Positions 29,192-38,990 of a stretch of DNA of 64,000 bases are shown in pieces. The notes beneath the pieces are model-generated. The model was not told the origin of the DNA. It ran no database searches and worked only from the letters and a program-made list of their open reading frames with translations. Each line of letters starts with the position of its first letter. Positions within the stretch are counted from its first letter, which is position 1. The DNA is from Pullulanibacillus sp. KACC 23026 (GTDB taxonomy: Bacteria > Bacillota > Bacilli > Bacillales > Sporolactobacillaceae), in contig NZ_CP119107.1 in NCBI RefSeq assembly GCF_029094525.1, positions 1,178,001 through 1,242,000 of the forward strand, written 5' to 3'. A program made the position numbers and the translations under genes.

Positions 29192-30058
29192 ATGGGACAA
29201 CCTGTCACATTTACTAAAATGCACGGCCTTGGAAATTGCTATATCTATTTAGATGGTTTTAAAGAGACGTTTGATGAATCCCTTTTTCCAAACTGGGCGG
29301 TGCAAATGTCTAATCCGCACACCGGAATTGGCTCTGATGGATTAATTGCGATCCTTCCGTCTGTTCAAGGCGCAGCAAAAATGAGGATTTTTAATAAGGA
29401 CGGCTCCGAGGGGAAAAATTGTGGGAATGGTCTTCGCTGTGTCGCACGCTATCTGTTTGAAAAAGGGTATGTCGAGCAAGCACAGTTTCCTATTGAAACG
29501 GCATCCGGTATGGTCATGGCGGTGATCCATGAGAAACACGGTGAAGTGGTTTCGGTAACGGTGAATATGGGGCAGCCCATCTTAGAACCTGAGCAAATTC
29601 CGATGGTAACTTCCGTTAAAACCCCGGTGATTAACCAGTCCTTTCCTATTTTAGGTGACGCCTATTCTTTAACCGCCGTTTCCATGGGGAATCCTCATGC
29701 TATTCTTTTGGTTGATGATATCACACATGCGCCCATTCATAAGCTAGGGCCAGAGCTCGCTGACGGCCATGAACTTTTTCCTGAAGGTGTGAATGTCGGA
29801 TTTGTCGAGTGGCAGGGGCCAAACGAAGCAAGATATCGGGTTTGGGAAAGAGGCTCTGCTATTACTCAGGCCTGCGGAACAGGCGCCTGTGCGGCAGCCG
29901 TGGCCCTTATTTTAAATCAAAAGGCAAAAAAAGATGAATCGATCCTCCTTCATTTAGATGGCGGTGACTTAAACGTCAAATGGGAATCGGAAACCGGAAA
30001 TGTTTTGATGACTGGGCCCGCGACAACAATCTGTGACGGCATCTTTTATACGTACTAA
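29192..30058 (+). CDS. dapF: DapF, diaminopimelate epimerase
   Basis: Interconverts LL- and meso-diaminopimelate for lysine and peptidoglycan. 288 residues, with the two catalytic Cys in NCGNGLRCVARY and ACGTGACAAAVA, plus MHGLGNCYIYLD at the start. RBS AAGAAGGGGG. B. subtilis has dapF in the same neighbourhood. Confidence 0.96.
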   Translation: MGQPVTFTKMHGLGNCYIYLDGFKETFDESLFPNWAVQMSNPHTGIGSDGLIAILPSVQGAAKMRIFNKDGSEGKNCGNGLRCVARYLFEKGYVEQAQFPIETASGMVMAVIHEKHGEVVSVTVNMGQPILEPEQIPMVTSVKTPVINQSFPILGDAYSLTAVSMGNPHAILLVDDITHAPIHKLGPELADGHELFPEGVNVGFVEWQGPNEARYRVWERGSAITQACGTGACAAAVALILNQKAKKDESILLHLDGGDLNVKWESETGNVLMTGPATTICDGIFYTY

Positions 30059-30127
30059 TGATGAAGGATTCGTTCAATGTTAGTCGTAGCTTGAGACACC
30101 AATACTTAATGAAACGAGGGATATCCT

Positions 30128-30322
30128 ATGAGCAATGACCGTCAAGTCTTGCTAAATCAAATCGAGGAACTCCGTCAGCAAATGGTGGAGTCGGCAGAAC
30201 GATTAGGGTTTGGTCACCCTCAAGTCTTGCGTTACAGTCAAAAATTGGATGAAGTTTGCACACAGACGATGAAACCGCAGTTCCAGAAAAAATATCAGAT
30301 CGACTTAAACGCTTCTATTTGA
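30128..30322 (+). CDS. Spo0E-like aspartyl-phosphate phosphatase
   Basis: 64 residues, two helices, with the SQxLD signature (RYSQKLDEV) of Spo0E/YisI/YnzD-type phosphatases that remove phosphate from Spo0A. It would slow entry into sporulation. RBS AACGAGGG. Not clearly orthologous to a particular B. subtilis member. Confidence 0.8.
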   Translation: MSNDRQVLLNQIEELRQQMVESAERLGFGHPQVLRYSQKLDEVCTQTMKPQFQKKYQIDLNASI

Positions 30323-30428
30323 GAACCCATTGGTCACGCGTTATAATATAATTAAACCATTTAATAAACCGACTCATTATTCGCTAATCAGGATCGTCAC
30401 TGAAATGCTTTGAAAGGAAGTGTGCGAA

Positions 30429-30785
30429 TTGATTACCATTACAGAAGCGGCAAACAGCCGTATAAAAGAAATGATGGCCTCATCTGAAACACCTGCAAAC
30501 TATCTTCGCGTTGGCGTTAAAGGCGGTGGCTGCACGGGCTTGACCTATGGGATGGGCTTTGATGAAGTGATGAATGAAGAGGATCAAAGCTTTGAAACAA
30601 ACGGTCTTAAAGTATTAGTCGACAAAGAAAGTGCTCCCCTTCTAAACGGTGTGGTGATTGACTTTAAACAAAACCTCATGGGCGGCGGCTTTACGATCGA
30701 TAACCCGAATGCCATTGCCACATGCGGGTGCGGTCAATCCTTTAAAACCGCAACCAATGCAGGGACGCCGTCGAAAGATTGCTAA
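30429..30785 (+). CDS. yutM: A-type Fe-S carrier (HesB/IscA/SufA family, YutM)
   Basis: 118-residue A-type carrier. Cluster ligands are Cys in GGGCTGLTYGM and the CGCG pair (NAIATCGCGQSF). Start TTG at 30429 has GGAAG 7 bases upstream; the GTG at 30420 abuts it. The TITEAANSRIKEMM N-terminus is typical. Confidence 0.93.
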   Translation: MITITEAANSRIKEMMASSETPANYLRVGVKGGGCTGLTYGMGFDEVMNEEDQSFETNGLKVLVDKESAPLLNGVVIDFKQNLMGGGFTIDNPNAIATCGCGQSFKTATNAGTPSKDC

Positions 30786-30827
30786 AAAAGCTTTGAATAC
30801 AGTAGATTCCATTGATTAAGATGACAG

Positions 30828-30892
30828 ACCTTCTCGGGCTAGTTCCTGTTAAAAAACACGGCTAGCCTTTAGGAGGTTTTTTTGTTGTTTGA
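30828..30892 (+). terminator. Terminator after yutM
   Basis: ACCTTCTCGGGCTAG ... CTAGCCTTTAGGAGGT followed by seven T; a long imperfect stem. Confidence 0.75.
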
Positions 30893-30929
30893 AAAAAACC
30901 CCTCTTAAAGCTTGATCCTTAAGATCGAT

Positions 30930-31103
30930 TTACACCCTCATACTAATAAAAATCCAAATGCTCACAATTAGAACAAACATAAAAATGATCCAAAATACCC
31001 AACTGGTAAAAATAAGTGCAAAAAAGAAGACAATAAAATAAATGGCGGTAGCAATGAGGTAGACGGCAAGTAAGGCGGCTAGAACGGCAAAGAAAATAGG
31101 CAT
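30930..31103 (-). CDS. Small membrane protein, 57 aa
   Basis: Almost wholly hydrophobic, two membrane helices (about 2-30 and 33-54: AVLAALLAVYLIATAIYFIV, WVFWIIFMFVLIVSIWIFIS). AGAGGAG lies 10 bases before the ATG on the minus strand. An overlapping longer frame (30943-31155) in another phase is less likely because it ignores this RBS and is cysteine-rich nonsense. Function unknown. Confidence 0.7.
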   Translation of the reverse strand: MPIFFAVLAALLAVYLIATAIYFIVFFFALIFTSWVFWIIFMFVLIVSIWIFISMRV

Positions 31104-31336
31104 GAATGATCACTCCTCTTTTAACCGTTTCTAACAGTTTATGTGGGTTTTGCAAAATCAGTTAATAAAAGCGGTTTTAATCTGAAATCCTAAGAAATAG
31201 CTTGTTGATAAAAAAAGCAACTAAAAACACTTGTGATTATCCATTTCGAATTTTCTTAAACTTACAACTCCTTTAAAAAGGGTTGAAAAAGAGGCTATAA
31301 AACAATATGATTGGAAAGGGAAAACGTGCGAAATGT

Positions 31337-31355
31337 TTCGTGAAACTATTCACAA
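31337..31355 (+). promoter_or_regulatory. Putative Rex operator upstream of NADH dehydrogenase
   Basis: T-TCGTGAA-ACTA-TTCACAA matches the Rex consensus TTGTGAA-N4-TTCACAA with one mismatch. It lies about 50 bases before the ndh start. Rex represses ndh in B. subtilis when NADH is low (established knowledge), which makes this assignment plausible. Confidence 0.6.
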
Positions 31356-31404
31356 TGTGCTTTTATTAAGCCTGTTATAGACAGAAGAGGAGGAAGTGAT
31401 TTAG

Positions 31405-32631
31405 TTGAATAAGCCAAGAATACTCATCCTAGGAGCGGGGTATGGTGGTATGATGACCACAACCCAGTTAGTGAAACGGCTACATCCTAATGATGCAGAG
31501 ATCATCCTCGTCAATAAAAATAATTACCACTATCAATCAACCTGGCTGCATGAGCCGGCGGCCGGCACTTTACCTCCTGAGCGAACCCGAATGTTAATCG
31601 AAGACGTTATTAATACCAATCGTGTTCAATTTATTCAAGATTCAGTAACTTTAATAAAAAAAGATGAGAAAAAAGTTGTTTTGGAATCTTATGGTGAAAT
31701 TGACTATGATTACTTAGTGATTGGGCTTGGGTTTGAATCGGAAACGTTTGGTATCCCTGGATTGAGAGAGCATGCTTCTACCATTGAAGATGTTAACACG
31801 GTCAGGGAGATTAAGGAGAGAATTGAGTATCAATTTGCTTGTTATTTGAACAACCCTGAGAGAAAAGCAGCTGATTTAACGATTGTCGTTGGCGGCGGCG
31901 GCTTTACCGGAGTCGAGTTCTTGGGTGAACTGTCTCATCGTATACCAGAGCTTTGCCGGGATTACGATATTGATCCAAGTCAGGTGAAGTTAATCAATGT
32001 TGAAGGCAGTAAACGCATTCTCCCGGGATTTGATGAGGAACTTGCACAGTACGCAATTAATCGCCTGCAAAAGCGTGGGGTTGAATTTATTTTTAACACA
32101 CACATTGTTGAATGCCAGCCGGGACGTGTTTTTATCCAAGAAAAGGGCAGTGACCTTCGTCGAGAAATCGAAGCGGGCATTGTGATCTGGACAGGCGGTA
32201 TTCGCGGGAATAGTGTTGTTGAAAAATCAGGATTTGACGTTCAACGGGGACGCTTGAAGGTTGATCAGGATCTTCGTGCCCCAGGTTATGACACGATCTT
32301 TGTCATTGGCGATTGCGCCTTGTTTTACGGAGAAGGAGAGGAACGTCCGTATCCTCCTACAGCACAAATTGCGATACAGCAATCCTTTAATATTGCAACG
32401 AATATTAAGCATCTTTTAAATGGTGAACCTACGAAGCCTTTTGTTTATAAATCAAAGGGAACGGTTGCTTCACTTGGGCATGGAGATGCAATTGGTGTTG
32501 TGTTTGATGGGACTAAGCTCAAAGGGACTTCAGCATCAGCGATGAAAAAAATCATTGATGATCGTTATTTATTCCTTTTAGGCGGCGTCGGTCTTGTTCT
32601 TAAAAAGGGAAAATTGAATTTGTTTAAATAA
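31405..32631 (+). CDS. yumB: Type II NADH dehydrogenase (YumB-like)
   Basis: 408-residue FAD protein passing electrons from NADH to quinone without proton pumping. Rossmann motifs: FAD ILGAGYGGMMT at the start and NAD IVVGGGGFTGVEFLGEL near 155; the FAD/quinone block is FVIGDCALFYGEGEERPYPPTAQIA, followed by an amphipathic C-terminal membrane anchor. Starts at TTG after GAGGAGGAAGTGA. Probably under Rex control. Confidence 0.93.
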   Translation: MNKPRILILGAGYGGMMTTTQLVKRLHPNDAEIILVNKNNYHYQSTWLHEPAAGTLPPERTRMLIEDVINTNRVQFIQDSVTLIKKDEKKVVLESYGEIDYDYLVIGLGFESETFGIPGLREHASTIEDVNTVREIKERIEYQFACYLNNPERKAADLTIVVGGGGFTGVEFLGELSHRIPELCRDYDIDPSQVKLINVEGSKRILPGFDEELAQYAINRLQKRGVEFIFNTHIVECQPGRVFIQEKGSDLRREIEAGIVIWTGGIRGNSVVEKSGFDVQRGRLKVDQDLRAPGYDTIFVIGDCALFYGEGEERPYPPTAQIAIQQSFNIATNIKHLLNGEPTKPFVYKSKGTVASLGHGDAIGVVFDGTKLKGTSASAMKKIIDDRYLFLLGGVGLVLKKGKLNLFK

Positions 32632-32636
32632 TTTTT

Positions 32637-32675
32637 TGAGGCTGTCCGAACTTTTATGGGCTGCCTCTTTTATTT
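32637..32675 (+). terminator. Terminator after yumB
   Basis: GAGGC ... GCCTC with TTTTATTT; stem short, loop long. Confidence 0.5.
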
Positions 32676-32859
32676 GGAATGCCTTAAAATTAGGTGGTAC
32701 CCTTATAATTGTCTGAATTTAACTTATAATCTAGATAAACGGAGTAAAACTGATTTGTTTCCGCTTACATCAGGTGTATTCGGTAATTTCGGGACTTCCA
32801 ATTTGATAGAAAAATTGTTATTATTATCTGAAAAGTTAGAGAAGGAGTGTCGACACCTT

Positions 32860-33000
32860 ATGAAGAAAGCGGATTCATTGAAACCTAATCAGTGTCCTTA
32901 TTGTGAAGGGCAAGGATACTTCCAATTATTGCTTGGCGGTTCCGAAACATGTGGAAATTGCGGGGGATCGGGTAAAAGCAAAAATAAAAGAGCCCTATGA
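32860..33000 (+). CDS. yuiA: YuiA-like zinc-ribbon protein, 46 aa
   Basis: Two CxxCxGxG repeats as in the DnaJ zinc centre: CPYCEGQGYFQLLLGGSETCGNCGGSG. Same size and order (before yuiB, yuiC) as in B. subtilis. ATG at 32860 is preceded by GAAGGAGTG. Function unknown. Confidence 0.8.
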   Translation: MKKADSLKPNQCPYCEGQGYFQLLLGGSETCGNCGGSGKSKNKRAL

Positions 33001-33173
33001 AATTTTGGTAAATAATGGGGTGTATTCCTTAACCTAATATGTTAAATTAATTCTATGGATAAATAATATTCTGTTAATAGAAGAGGAACTAACGATGCAC
33101 TAGGCCTGCCTACAAGAAGAAATTCTAAAAGAAGTCTTTTCAGGAGAACCGGTCTATGGGGAGGTGTAAGGGC

Positions 33174-33497
33174 GTGCATATATCGTTGCCCCAATTTATT
33201 CTTTCGATGCTTTTGTTTGCGGTTTTGTTTTTTGGGATTGGTTTTATTCTTAATATGTTGTTAAAGACGACGTGGTTGGTTTCGGTTCTTTATCCGTTCA
33301 TTATTTTAATTGTGATTGATCATGTGTCAACATGGAGTTATTTTTCGGCTCCTCGCCACACTTTTTCTCAAGTGGGGGCTAGATTGAGTCATTTAGCTCC
33401 TTCTGATTGGACGGTTTTAGGGATGGGATTTCTTGGTGCTTTGCTTTCAGGTATTACAATGAAATTGCTGAGATCCCGAGGGTATTCCATGTTTTGA
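33174..33497 (+). CDS. yuiB: YuiB, small membrane protein
   Basis: 107 residues with three membrane helices (about 6-30, 33-50, 80-97). The segment FAVLFFGIGFILNMLLKTTW is characteristic of YuiB. Start GTG at 33174 after GGGGAGGTG. Function unknown. Confidence 0.8.
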   Translation: MHISLPQFILSMLLFAVLFFGIGFILNMLLKTTWLVSVLYPFIILIVIDHVSTWSYFSAPRHTFSQVGARLSHLAPSDWTVLGMGFLGALLSGITMKLLRSRGYSMF

Positions 33498-33583
33498 ACC
33501 CATAGCCATTCCTCGCATTTCGAATGATTTTGTATAGTTTCTTTTTTCTCTGGGCAGACTGTTTCCAGAGGAGAGTGACGATT

Positions 33584-34273
33584 TTGGAAACCGCAAGATC
33601 AGTTGTAAGAAATGTGATGATGGCTTTCTTACTTATAACCGCCATCTTTTCAACATTCTATGCAATTACTGGACTATTGCCTTCCGATATTGCCCCTTCG
33701 GTGGGAGAAGATAAGGCGGCAATCAATGGATTTGATCATATACTGTCGTTTCTATCTAGCGGGCAGTCAAGCCCTTCCGCAAAGGCGTTAACTTATAAAG
33801 TAAAGAGTGACCAGTCGAAGTCCGTTAAAACGAAATTATCTTCTGCGGATGATCCTATTGATTTAAGTCAATATCCATCTCATGATGTCATTGCGACCGG
33901 TTATACAGCAGGAACCGAGTCAACCGGCAAACAACCGGGTGACCCGTCTTACGGAATCACGTATAGCGGTGTCAAAGTAAGACGCGCTTTTTTTTCAACA
34001 ATCGCTGCTGACACACATATTTTTCCTATAGGAACGATATTGTTTATACCGGGTTATGGATATGGTGTTGTGGCCGATACGGGGTCCGCTATTCATGGCT
34101 ATAAGCTGGATCTCTATTATAATTCCGTTAAAGACGTTTACAAGGAATGGGGAAAACGCAAGGTCAGTGTCTATATTATAAAAAAAGGTGAAGGACATCT
34201 AACCGAGCAAACGCTCAACTCACTTAATAATAATGACACTGTTGAAGTGTATCAAAACTTAATTAATAGTTAA
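33584..34273 (+). CDS. yuiC: YuiC, 3D-domain cell-wall protein
   Basis: 229 residues: membrane helix or signal anchor at about 8-28, a linker, then a 3D domain (three conserved Asp) with [34 protein letters not shown] and [19 protein letters not shown]. subtilis YuiC is a muralytic enzyme resembling Sps/resuscitation factors (family knowledge). TTG at 33584 lies behind GAGGAG. Confidence 0.88.
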   Translation: METARSVVRNVMMAFLLITAIFSTFYAITGLLPSDIAPSVGEDKAAINGFDHILSFLSSGQSSPSAKALTYKVKSDQSKSVKTKLSSADDPIDLSQYPSHDVIATGYTAGTESTGKQPGDPSYGITYSGVKVRRAFFSTIAADTHIFPIGTILFIPGYGYGVVADTGSAIHGYKLDLYYNSVKDVYKEWGKRKVSVYIIKKGEGHLTEQTLNSLNNNDTVEVYQNLINS

Positions 34274-34511
34274 GCATTTGGAGGTTCGTTCCAAAGAAAG
34301 GACAGACACCTCATTCTTACCCAGAAAAGGAATGGATCTGGCGAATGAGTGTGTGTGTTGCCGTTCTAAGGGATGACCTCTTTTTATTCGTTTGATTAGG
34401 AAATAAGACCCATTAAAATCGAATAGAAAAAGTTTCGTTACTGACCTTTAAAATGGTAAACTATAAGTGATGGATGCATTTGTTTTTTAAAGAAAGAAGG
34501 GAGCACTCTCC

Positions 34512-36395
34512 GTGTGTGGATTTGTTGGTTTTTTATCTAATAAGGCACTAGAACCACAAAAGCATGATCAAAACCAAATGATTGAGCGAACTGAAATAAT
34601 TACTCATAGAGGTCCTGATGACCAAGGCTTTTATACAGATGATACCGTACAATTAGGGTTTCGTCGTTTAAGCATTATTGACCTAGAGGGGGGCCATCAG
34701 CCGCTTTCTTATTCGGATGGGCGTTATACCATTATATTTAATGGCGAAATTTATAATTACTTGGAAATTAAAAAGCAATTGGAAGCAGAAGGGATGGCGT
34801 TTCAGACCACTTCTGATACCGAAGTTATTCTGGCTTTATATGCGAAGAAAGGCGAAGAAGCCGTTAAAGAACTTCGCGGTATGTTTGGCTTTGTTATTTG
34901 GGATAAAGAAGACCGCAAATTGTTTGCAGCACGTGACCCATTTGGAATTAAGCCTTTTTACTTTATGGAAACAGAAGATGGGATTTTCTTTGCCTCTGAG
35001 AAAAAGAGCCTGCTTATTGGTAAAGATAAGGATGAGATTTCTGCTCAAGCTCTTCAGCACTATCTCACTTTTCAATTTGTTCCAGAACCCGCTTCAATGA
35101 GCCAAGGGATTAAGAGACTTGAACCGGGTCATTTCATCTCGAAGAAACCAGGGGAAGCCCTACATATTGCTTCTTATTGGAAACCGGAGTTTCGTCCTCG
35201 TCCACAATCACTCGATGAGGCGACTTCGAAAATACGCGAAGTATTAACGGATTCCGTAAAAATGCATATGCGAAGCGATGTACCAGTGGGTGCCTTTTTA
35301 TCAAGTGGTATTGATTCGACAAGTATTGTCGCCCTTGCCAAGGAGTTTCACCCGTCCATTTTAACGTTTACAGTGGGATTTGAACGTGAAGGGTACAGCG
35401 AGATTGATATTGCCAAGGATTCGGCTGAAAAGCTAGGGGTTGCCAATATCCACACGGTGATCACCCCTGAAGCGTTTGTGAAAGAACTGCCAAAAATTAT
35501 TTGGCACATGGACGATCCAGTAGCGGATCCTGCTGCTATTCCGCTTTATTTTGTGGCACAAGAAGCTGCCAAACATGTTAAAGTTGTTCTCTCCGGTGAA
35601 GGAGCGGATGAACTATTTGGCGGATATAATATTTACCGGGAACCCCTTGCTTTGAATTGGTTCCAGCATCTTCCAAAAGCGGCCCGAGGTCTTATTAGAG
35701 CAACCGCTAGCCGTTTGCCTGACACGATGAAAGGGAAAAGCTATTTGATTCGTGGTACGACACCGATGAAGGAACGCTATATTGGGAATGCGTTTATGTT
35801 TGATGAGGGTGAAAAGCGTTTTGTCTTAAAGGACTTCAACGAAAATACGCATTTTACACAAGTCACAGAAGCCCTATATAGAAACAGTTCAACTTATCAA
35901 GATGTGGAAAAAATGCAATATGTCGACCTTCATACATGGTTAAGAGGCGATATTCTAGTAAAAGCCGATCGGATGACAATGGCGCACTCTTTAGAATTAC
36001 GGGTTCCGTTTCTTGATAAAGAGGTTTTCGAGGTGGCCGCGTCTATCCCAGCGGAACTAAAGACCGCTAATAAAACGACCAAATATGCGCTTCGTGAAGC
36101 GATGCGCGGGATTGTCCCTGAATCTATTTTATATAGGAAAAAATTAGGGTTCCCTGTTCCTATTCGTGTCTGGTTGAAAAATGAACTGTACGAGTGGGCT
36201 CGAACGATCATTCGAGAAAGTGCAACGGATGACCTGATCAACAAGTCTTATGTTTATAAACTGCTCGACGATCATCTCCATGATAAGCAGGATAACAGTC
36301 GTAAAATCTGGACCATTCTTGTGTTTATGATTTGGCATAAGATCTATGTTGAGGATCAGATAAGCTTTCAAAAAGAACCGCAACTTCAATCCTAA
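34512..36395 (+). CDS. asnB: Asparagine synthetase (glutamine-hydrolysing)
   Basis: 627 residues. An N-terminal class II glutaminase (GTG start then Cys2 of CGFVGF as nucleophile after Met removal; RGPDD, FNGEIYNY, SDTEVIL) is followed by a synthetase domain with P-loop SSGIDSTSI and GEGADELFGGY. B. subtilis has AsnB, AsnH and AsnO paralogues; length suggests the AsnB/AsnO type but I cannot separate these. RBS AAGGGAGC. Confidence 0.93.
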   Translation: MCGFVGFLSNKALEPQKHDQNQMIERTEIITHRGPDDQGFYTDDTVQLGFRRLSIIDLEGGHQPLSYSDGRYTIIFNGEIYNYLEIKKQLEAEGMAFQTTSDTEVILALYAKKGEEAVKELRGMFGFVIWDKEDRKLFAARDPFGIKPFYFMETEDGIFFASEKKSLLIGKDKDEISAQALQHYLTFQFVPEPASMSQGIKRLEPGHFISKKPGEALHIASYWKPEFRPRPQSLDEATSKIREVLTDSVKMHMRSDVPVGAFLSSGIDSTSIVALAKEFHPSILTFTVGFEREGYSEIDIAKDSAEKLGVANIHTVITPEAFVKELPKIIWHMDDPVADPAAIPLYFVAQEAAKHVKVVLSGEGADELFGGYNIYREPLALNWFQHLPKAARGLIRATASRLPDTMKGKSYLIRGTTPMKERYIGNAFMFDEGEKRFVLKDFNENTHFTQVTEALYRNSSTYQDVEKMQYVDLHTWLRGDILVKADRMTMAHSLELRVPFLDKEVFEVAASIPAELKTANKTTKYALREAMRGIVPESILYRKKLGFPVPIRVWLKNELYEWARTIIRESATDDLINKSYVYKLLDDHLHDKQDNSRKIWTILVFMIWHKIYVEDQISFQKEPQLQS

Positions 36396-36410
36396 TTAGA
36401 CAAATTACAG

Positions 36411-36461
36411 AAAGGCTGCTCCTTTTTATGTCATTGCGACAGGTTTGGGGCAGCCTTTTTC
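36411..36461 (+). terminator. Terminator after asparagine synthetase
   Basis: AAAGGCTGCTCC ... GGGGCAGCCTTTTT. Confidence 0.8.
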
Positions 36462-36475
36462 GTGGATGTTTATTG

Positions 36476-36766
36476 GTGGGACAGCCCTCTACTGAAAGAA
36501 TAACGGCTCGAAGGGGTCTGTCCCAACTTAAGGGGAGATTCCTTTCAATTTGTCAAGATCTCTCGGTTTTATTTCTAAAGAAATTTGTGTTATAATGTTA
36601 TAAGTGTCATTTCAGGTGAGTTCGGATTTTATTGCCTTTTATTTCATGACGAACTTCTGGATGTGTTCGAAAGTTCAGAAGAGTGATGGACTTAAGGCGA
36701 TTTAAGGAAGATAGTGTTGGAAAATGAAGGCTACCGCCTTACAAAACTTGAACTGCCAAGTTTTTC
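36476..36766 (+). promoter_or_regulatory. Leader region of yugI with attenuator-like hairpin
   Basis: TATAAT at about 36594 would start a leader near 200 nt long. It contains AAGGCG ... CGCCTT pairing and ends in AACTTG-AACTGC-CAAGTT followed by TTTCTAAT (36744-36766), a terminator shape 20 bases before the yugI RBS. Upstream at 36479-36532 is another GGGACAG ... CTGTCCC repeat. Confidence 0.45.
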
Positions 36767-36795
36767 TAATCAAATAATATATAGGAGTTGTTTTT

Positions 36796-37197
36796 ATGAC
36801 AGAAGCGTTCAAAGTCGGTGACATAGTAGAAGGAAAGGTTACAGGTATCAAGCCTTTTGGTGCTTTTGTAGCATTGAATGAAGACACTCAAGGTCTTGTT
36901 CATATATCAGAGGTCTCCCATTCCTTTGTAAAAGACATTAATGATCTCCTTAGCGTTGGAGATTCGGTAAAAGTGAAAGTATTAAAAATAGATGAAGAGT
37001 CTGGAAGAATTTCCTTATCTATTCGTCAAACGGAACCAGCCCCTGAGCGTCGCCCGGCACCAAAGCATACGGCTCCAAGCCATGCCAAACCACAAAGTGA
37101 CAAACCTGGTTTCAATACACTTGAGCAAAAGCTTAAGGATTGGTTAAAGGAATCGAATGAAAAACAAGCACAGTTAAACAAACGCTTAAAGAAATAA
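36796..37197 (+). CDS. yugI: YugI (general stress protein 13), S1 RNA-binding protein
   Basis: 133 residues: one S1 domain (about 5-75: FKVGDIVEGKVTGIKPFGAF, GLVHISEVSHSFV, VKVLKIDEESGRISLSIR) plus a Pro/Lys-rich tail. GSP13 associates with ribosomes in B. subtilis. RBS ATAGGAGT. Terminator immediately after. Confidence 0.92.
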   Translation: MTEAFKVGDIVEGKVTGIKPFGAFVALNEDTQGLVHISEVSHSFVKDINDLLSVGDSVKVKVLKIDEESGRISLSIRQTEPAPERRPAPKHTAPSHAKPQSDKPGFNTLEQKLKDWLKESNEKQAQLNKRLKK

Positions 37198-37199
37198 TA

Positions 37200-37230
37200 A
37201 AAAAAGAGCCAAATGGCTCTTTTTTTATTG
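37200..37230 (+). terminator. Terminator after yugI
   Basis: AAAAAAGAGCC-AAAT-GGCTCTTTTTTT. Confidence 0.9.
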
Positions 37231-37287
37231 GCTCTGCTACTGACTTTTTAACAGTCTTCAGCTTGGCCTGTTTATTTTTACCCTTAT

Positions 37288-37518
37288 TTAATACCTAGAG
37301 GTTTCTGCCTCGCGCTCTACTTCGGCAGATGGTTTAAATAACAAAGTGAGGCAGTAAAGGGCTGATAGTCCGACAATTCCGTACAGAATACGAGCTAAGG
37401 CAGATGATTGGCCACCAAATATGGCAGCGACTAAATCAAATTGGAAAAAACCAATTAATCCCCAATTGATGCCCCCTATGATAATAAGGGCGAGAGCTGC
37501 TCTTTGTAAGCCACCCAT
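37288..37518 (-). CDS. yuzA: YuzA, DUF378 membrane protein
   Basis: 76 residues, two membrane helices (ALALIIIGGINWGLIGFF, LARILYGIVGLSALYCLTLLF) with the DUF378 signature INWGLIGFFQFDLVAAIFG. RBS AGGAGGGGTG on the minus strand. Confidence 0.9.
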   Translation of the reverse strand: MGGLQRAALALIIIGGINWGLIGFFQFDLVAAIFGGQSSALARILYGIVGLSALYCLTLLFKPSAEVEREAETSRY

Positions 37519-37648
37519 TGGTCACCCCTCCTTTTTTGGTTGCTCATAAATAGATTGGCTTTCAATGAGTTAAACTATGCATGAGCGAGTTGCTTTACAA
37601 GTGACATTCCGATTACGCATAATTTAAAGCAAAGGAGGTCGTTTTTTT

Positions 37649-38815
37649 ATGGAGAATTTTACATATCATAATCCAACCAAGCTCATTTTTGGCAAAGGCC
37701 AAATAGCCGCATTAAAAGAGGAAGTCCCTAAGTATGGGAAGAAGGTGCTTCTTGTTTACGGTGGCGGCAGTATCAAACGAAGCGGCCTATATGATAAAGT
37801 GATGGAAGAGCTTAAGGCGATTTCAGCGGAGGTCGTTGAGTTGTCAGGGGTAGAACCTAACCCAAGACTCACAACGGCTCGTAAAGGCATTGATCTTTGC
37901 AAAACTGAAGGAGTCGAGTTTATTCTTGCGGTTGGCGGAGGTAGCGTTATTGACTGCGCCAAGACCATCGCGGGAGGCGCCACCTATGATGGCGATGTTT
38001 GGGATCTCATCATGCGCCGAGATGTCGTGAAAAGTGCACTTCCGCTTGGCACGGTTCTTACACTTGCAGCCACAGGTTCCGAAATGAATTCTGGGGCCGT
38101 TATTACGAATTGGGAGACACAAGAGAAATACGGATGGGGATCTCCTCATTTCTTCCCTAAATTCTCTATTCTTGATCCGGAAAATACTTATACGGTTCCT
38201 CGGGATCAAACGATTTATGGGATTGTTGATATGATGAGTCACGTTCTTGAACAGTATTATTTCAAACAGAAAAATGCACCTTTACAAGATGAATTATGTG
38301 AAGGGGTTTTAAGAACCGTCATGGAAACTGCTCCAAAACTCGTTAATGATCTTCAGAATTACGAGTACCGGGAAACCATTCTTTATGCAGGGACCATTGC
38401 CTTAAACGGAATGCTCCAAATGGGGACACGCGGCGATTGGGGGACTCATAACCTAGAGCATGCCGTTTCAGCGGTTTATGATATCCCGCACGGAGGCGGC
38501 CTTGCAATCATCTTCCCGAATTGGCTCAAGTTTACCCTCGATGAAGGTCTTGAGAAAACGAAGCGACTTGCCATCAAAGTATTTGGCGTGGATCCAGCGG
38601 GTAAATCCGACCGGGATATCGCTTTAGAAGGTATTCAGCGCCTTCGTGATTTCTGGACCGAAATTGGCGCACCATCCCGACTGAAGGACTACAATATCAC
38701 AGACGAGAAATTAGGTGTGATAGCGGACCGCGCGATGAAGCGTGGCGCATTCGGCAATTTTTATCAATTTACAAGCGAAGAAGAAGTCACCGAACTCTAC
38801 AAAATGTGCTTATAA
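37649..38815 (+). CDS. Iron-dependent alcohol (butanol) dehydrogenase, YugJ/YugK type
   Basis: 388-residue iron-containing alcohol dehydrogenase. NAD(P) loop [13 protein letters not shown]; metal ligands are Asp/His in [11 protein letters not shown] and [18 protein letters not shown]. Most like the NADH-dependent butanol dehydrogenases YugJ and YugK of B. subtilis, which I cannot tell apart here. RBS AAAGGAGG. Could serve aldehyde reduction in fermentation. Confidence 0.9.
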   Translation: MENFTYHNPTKLIFGKGQIAALKEEVPKYGKKVLLVYGGGSIKRSGLYDKVMEELKAISAEVVELSGVEPNPRLTTARKGIDLCKTEGVEFILAVGGGSVIDCAKTIAGGATYDGDVWDLIMRRDVVKSALPLGTVLTLAATGSEMNSGAVITNWETQEKYGWGSPHFFPKFSILDPENTYTVPRDQTIYGIVDMMSHVLEQYYFKQKNAPLQDELCEGVLRTVMETAPKLVNDLQNYEYRETILYAGTIALNGMLQMGTRGDWGTHNLEHAVSAVYDIPHGGGLAIIFPNWLKFTLDEGLEKTKRLAIKVFGVDPAGKSDRDIALEGIQRLRDFWTEIGAPSRLKDYNITDEKLGVIADRAMKRGAFGNFYQFTSEEEVTELYKMCL

Positions 38816-38830
38816 ACAACAAAAAAAGCA

Positions 38831-38862
38831 AGCAACCGGCCACTGGTCGGTTGCTTTTTTGA
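38831..38862 (+). terminator. Terminator after the alcohol dehydrogenase
   Basis: AGCAACCGGCCA-CTGGTCGGTTGCTTTTTT. Confidence 0.9.
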
Positions 38863-38899
38863 AACGCGGGTGAAACGCGGGGACGGTTCTCCTGTTTCA
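38861..38899. repeat. GAACCGTCCC repeat, copy 4
   Basis: GAAACGCGGG, TGAAACGCGG then GGACGGTTCTCCTGTTTCA, the same word as at 27378 and 28841. Confidence 0.8.
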
Positions 38900-38990
38900 A
38901 AAGAACATCTTTCTAAAGTTTCATCCTGGTTAAAACGGGTAAACCTATAAATGAAGAAACGTTTTCTAACGAAGGAATTGAGGGGATTTA

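Noticed and set aside
30943-31155. 70-codon minus-strand ORF after yutM
   Set aside because: Overlaps in another frame a 57-residue membrane protein (30930-31103) that has a proper RBS and sensible composition.
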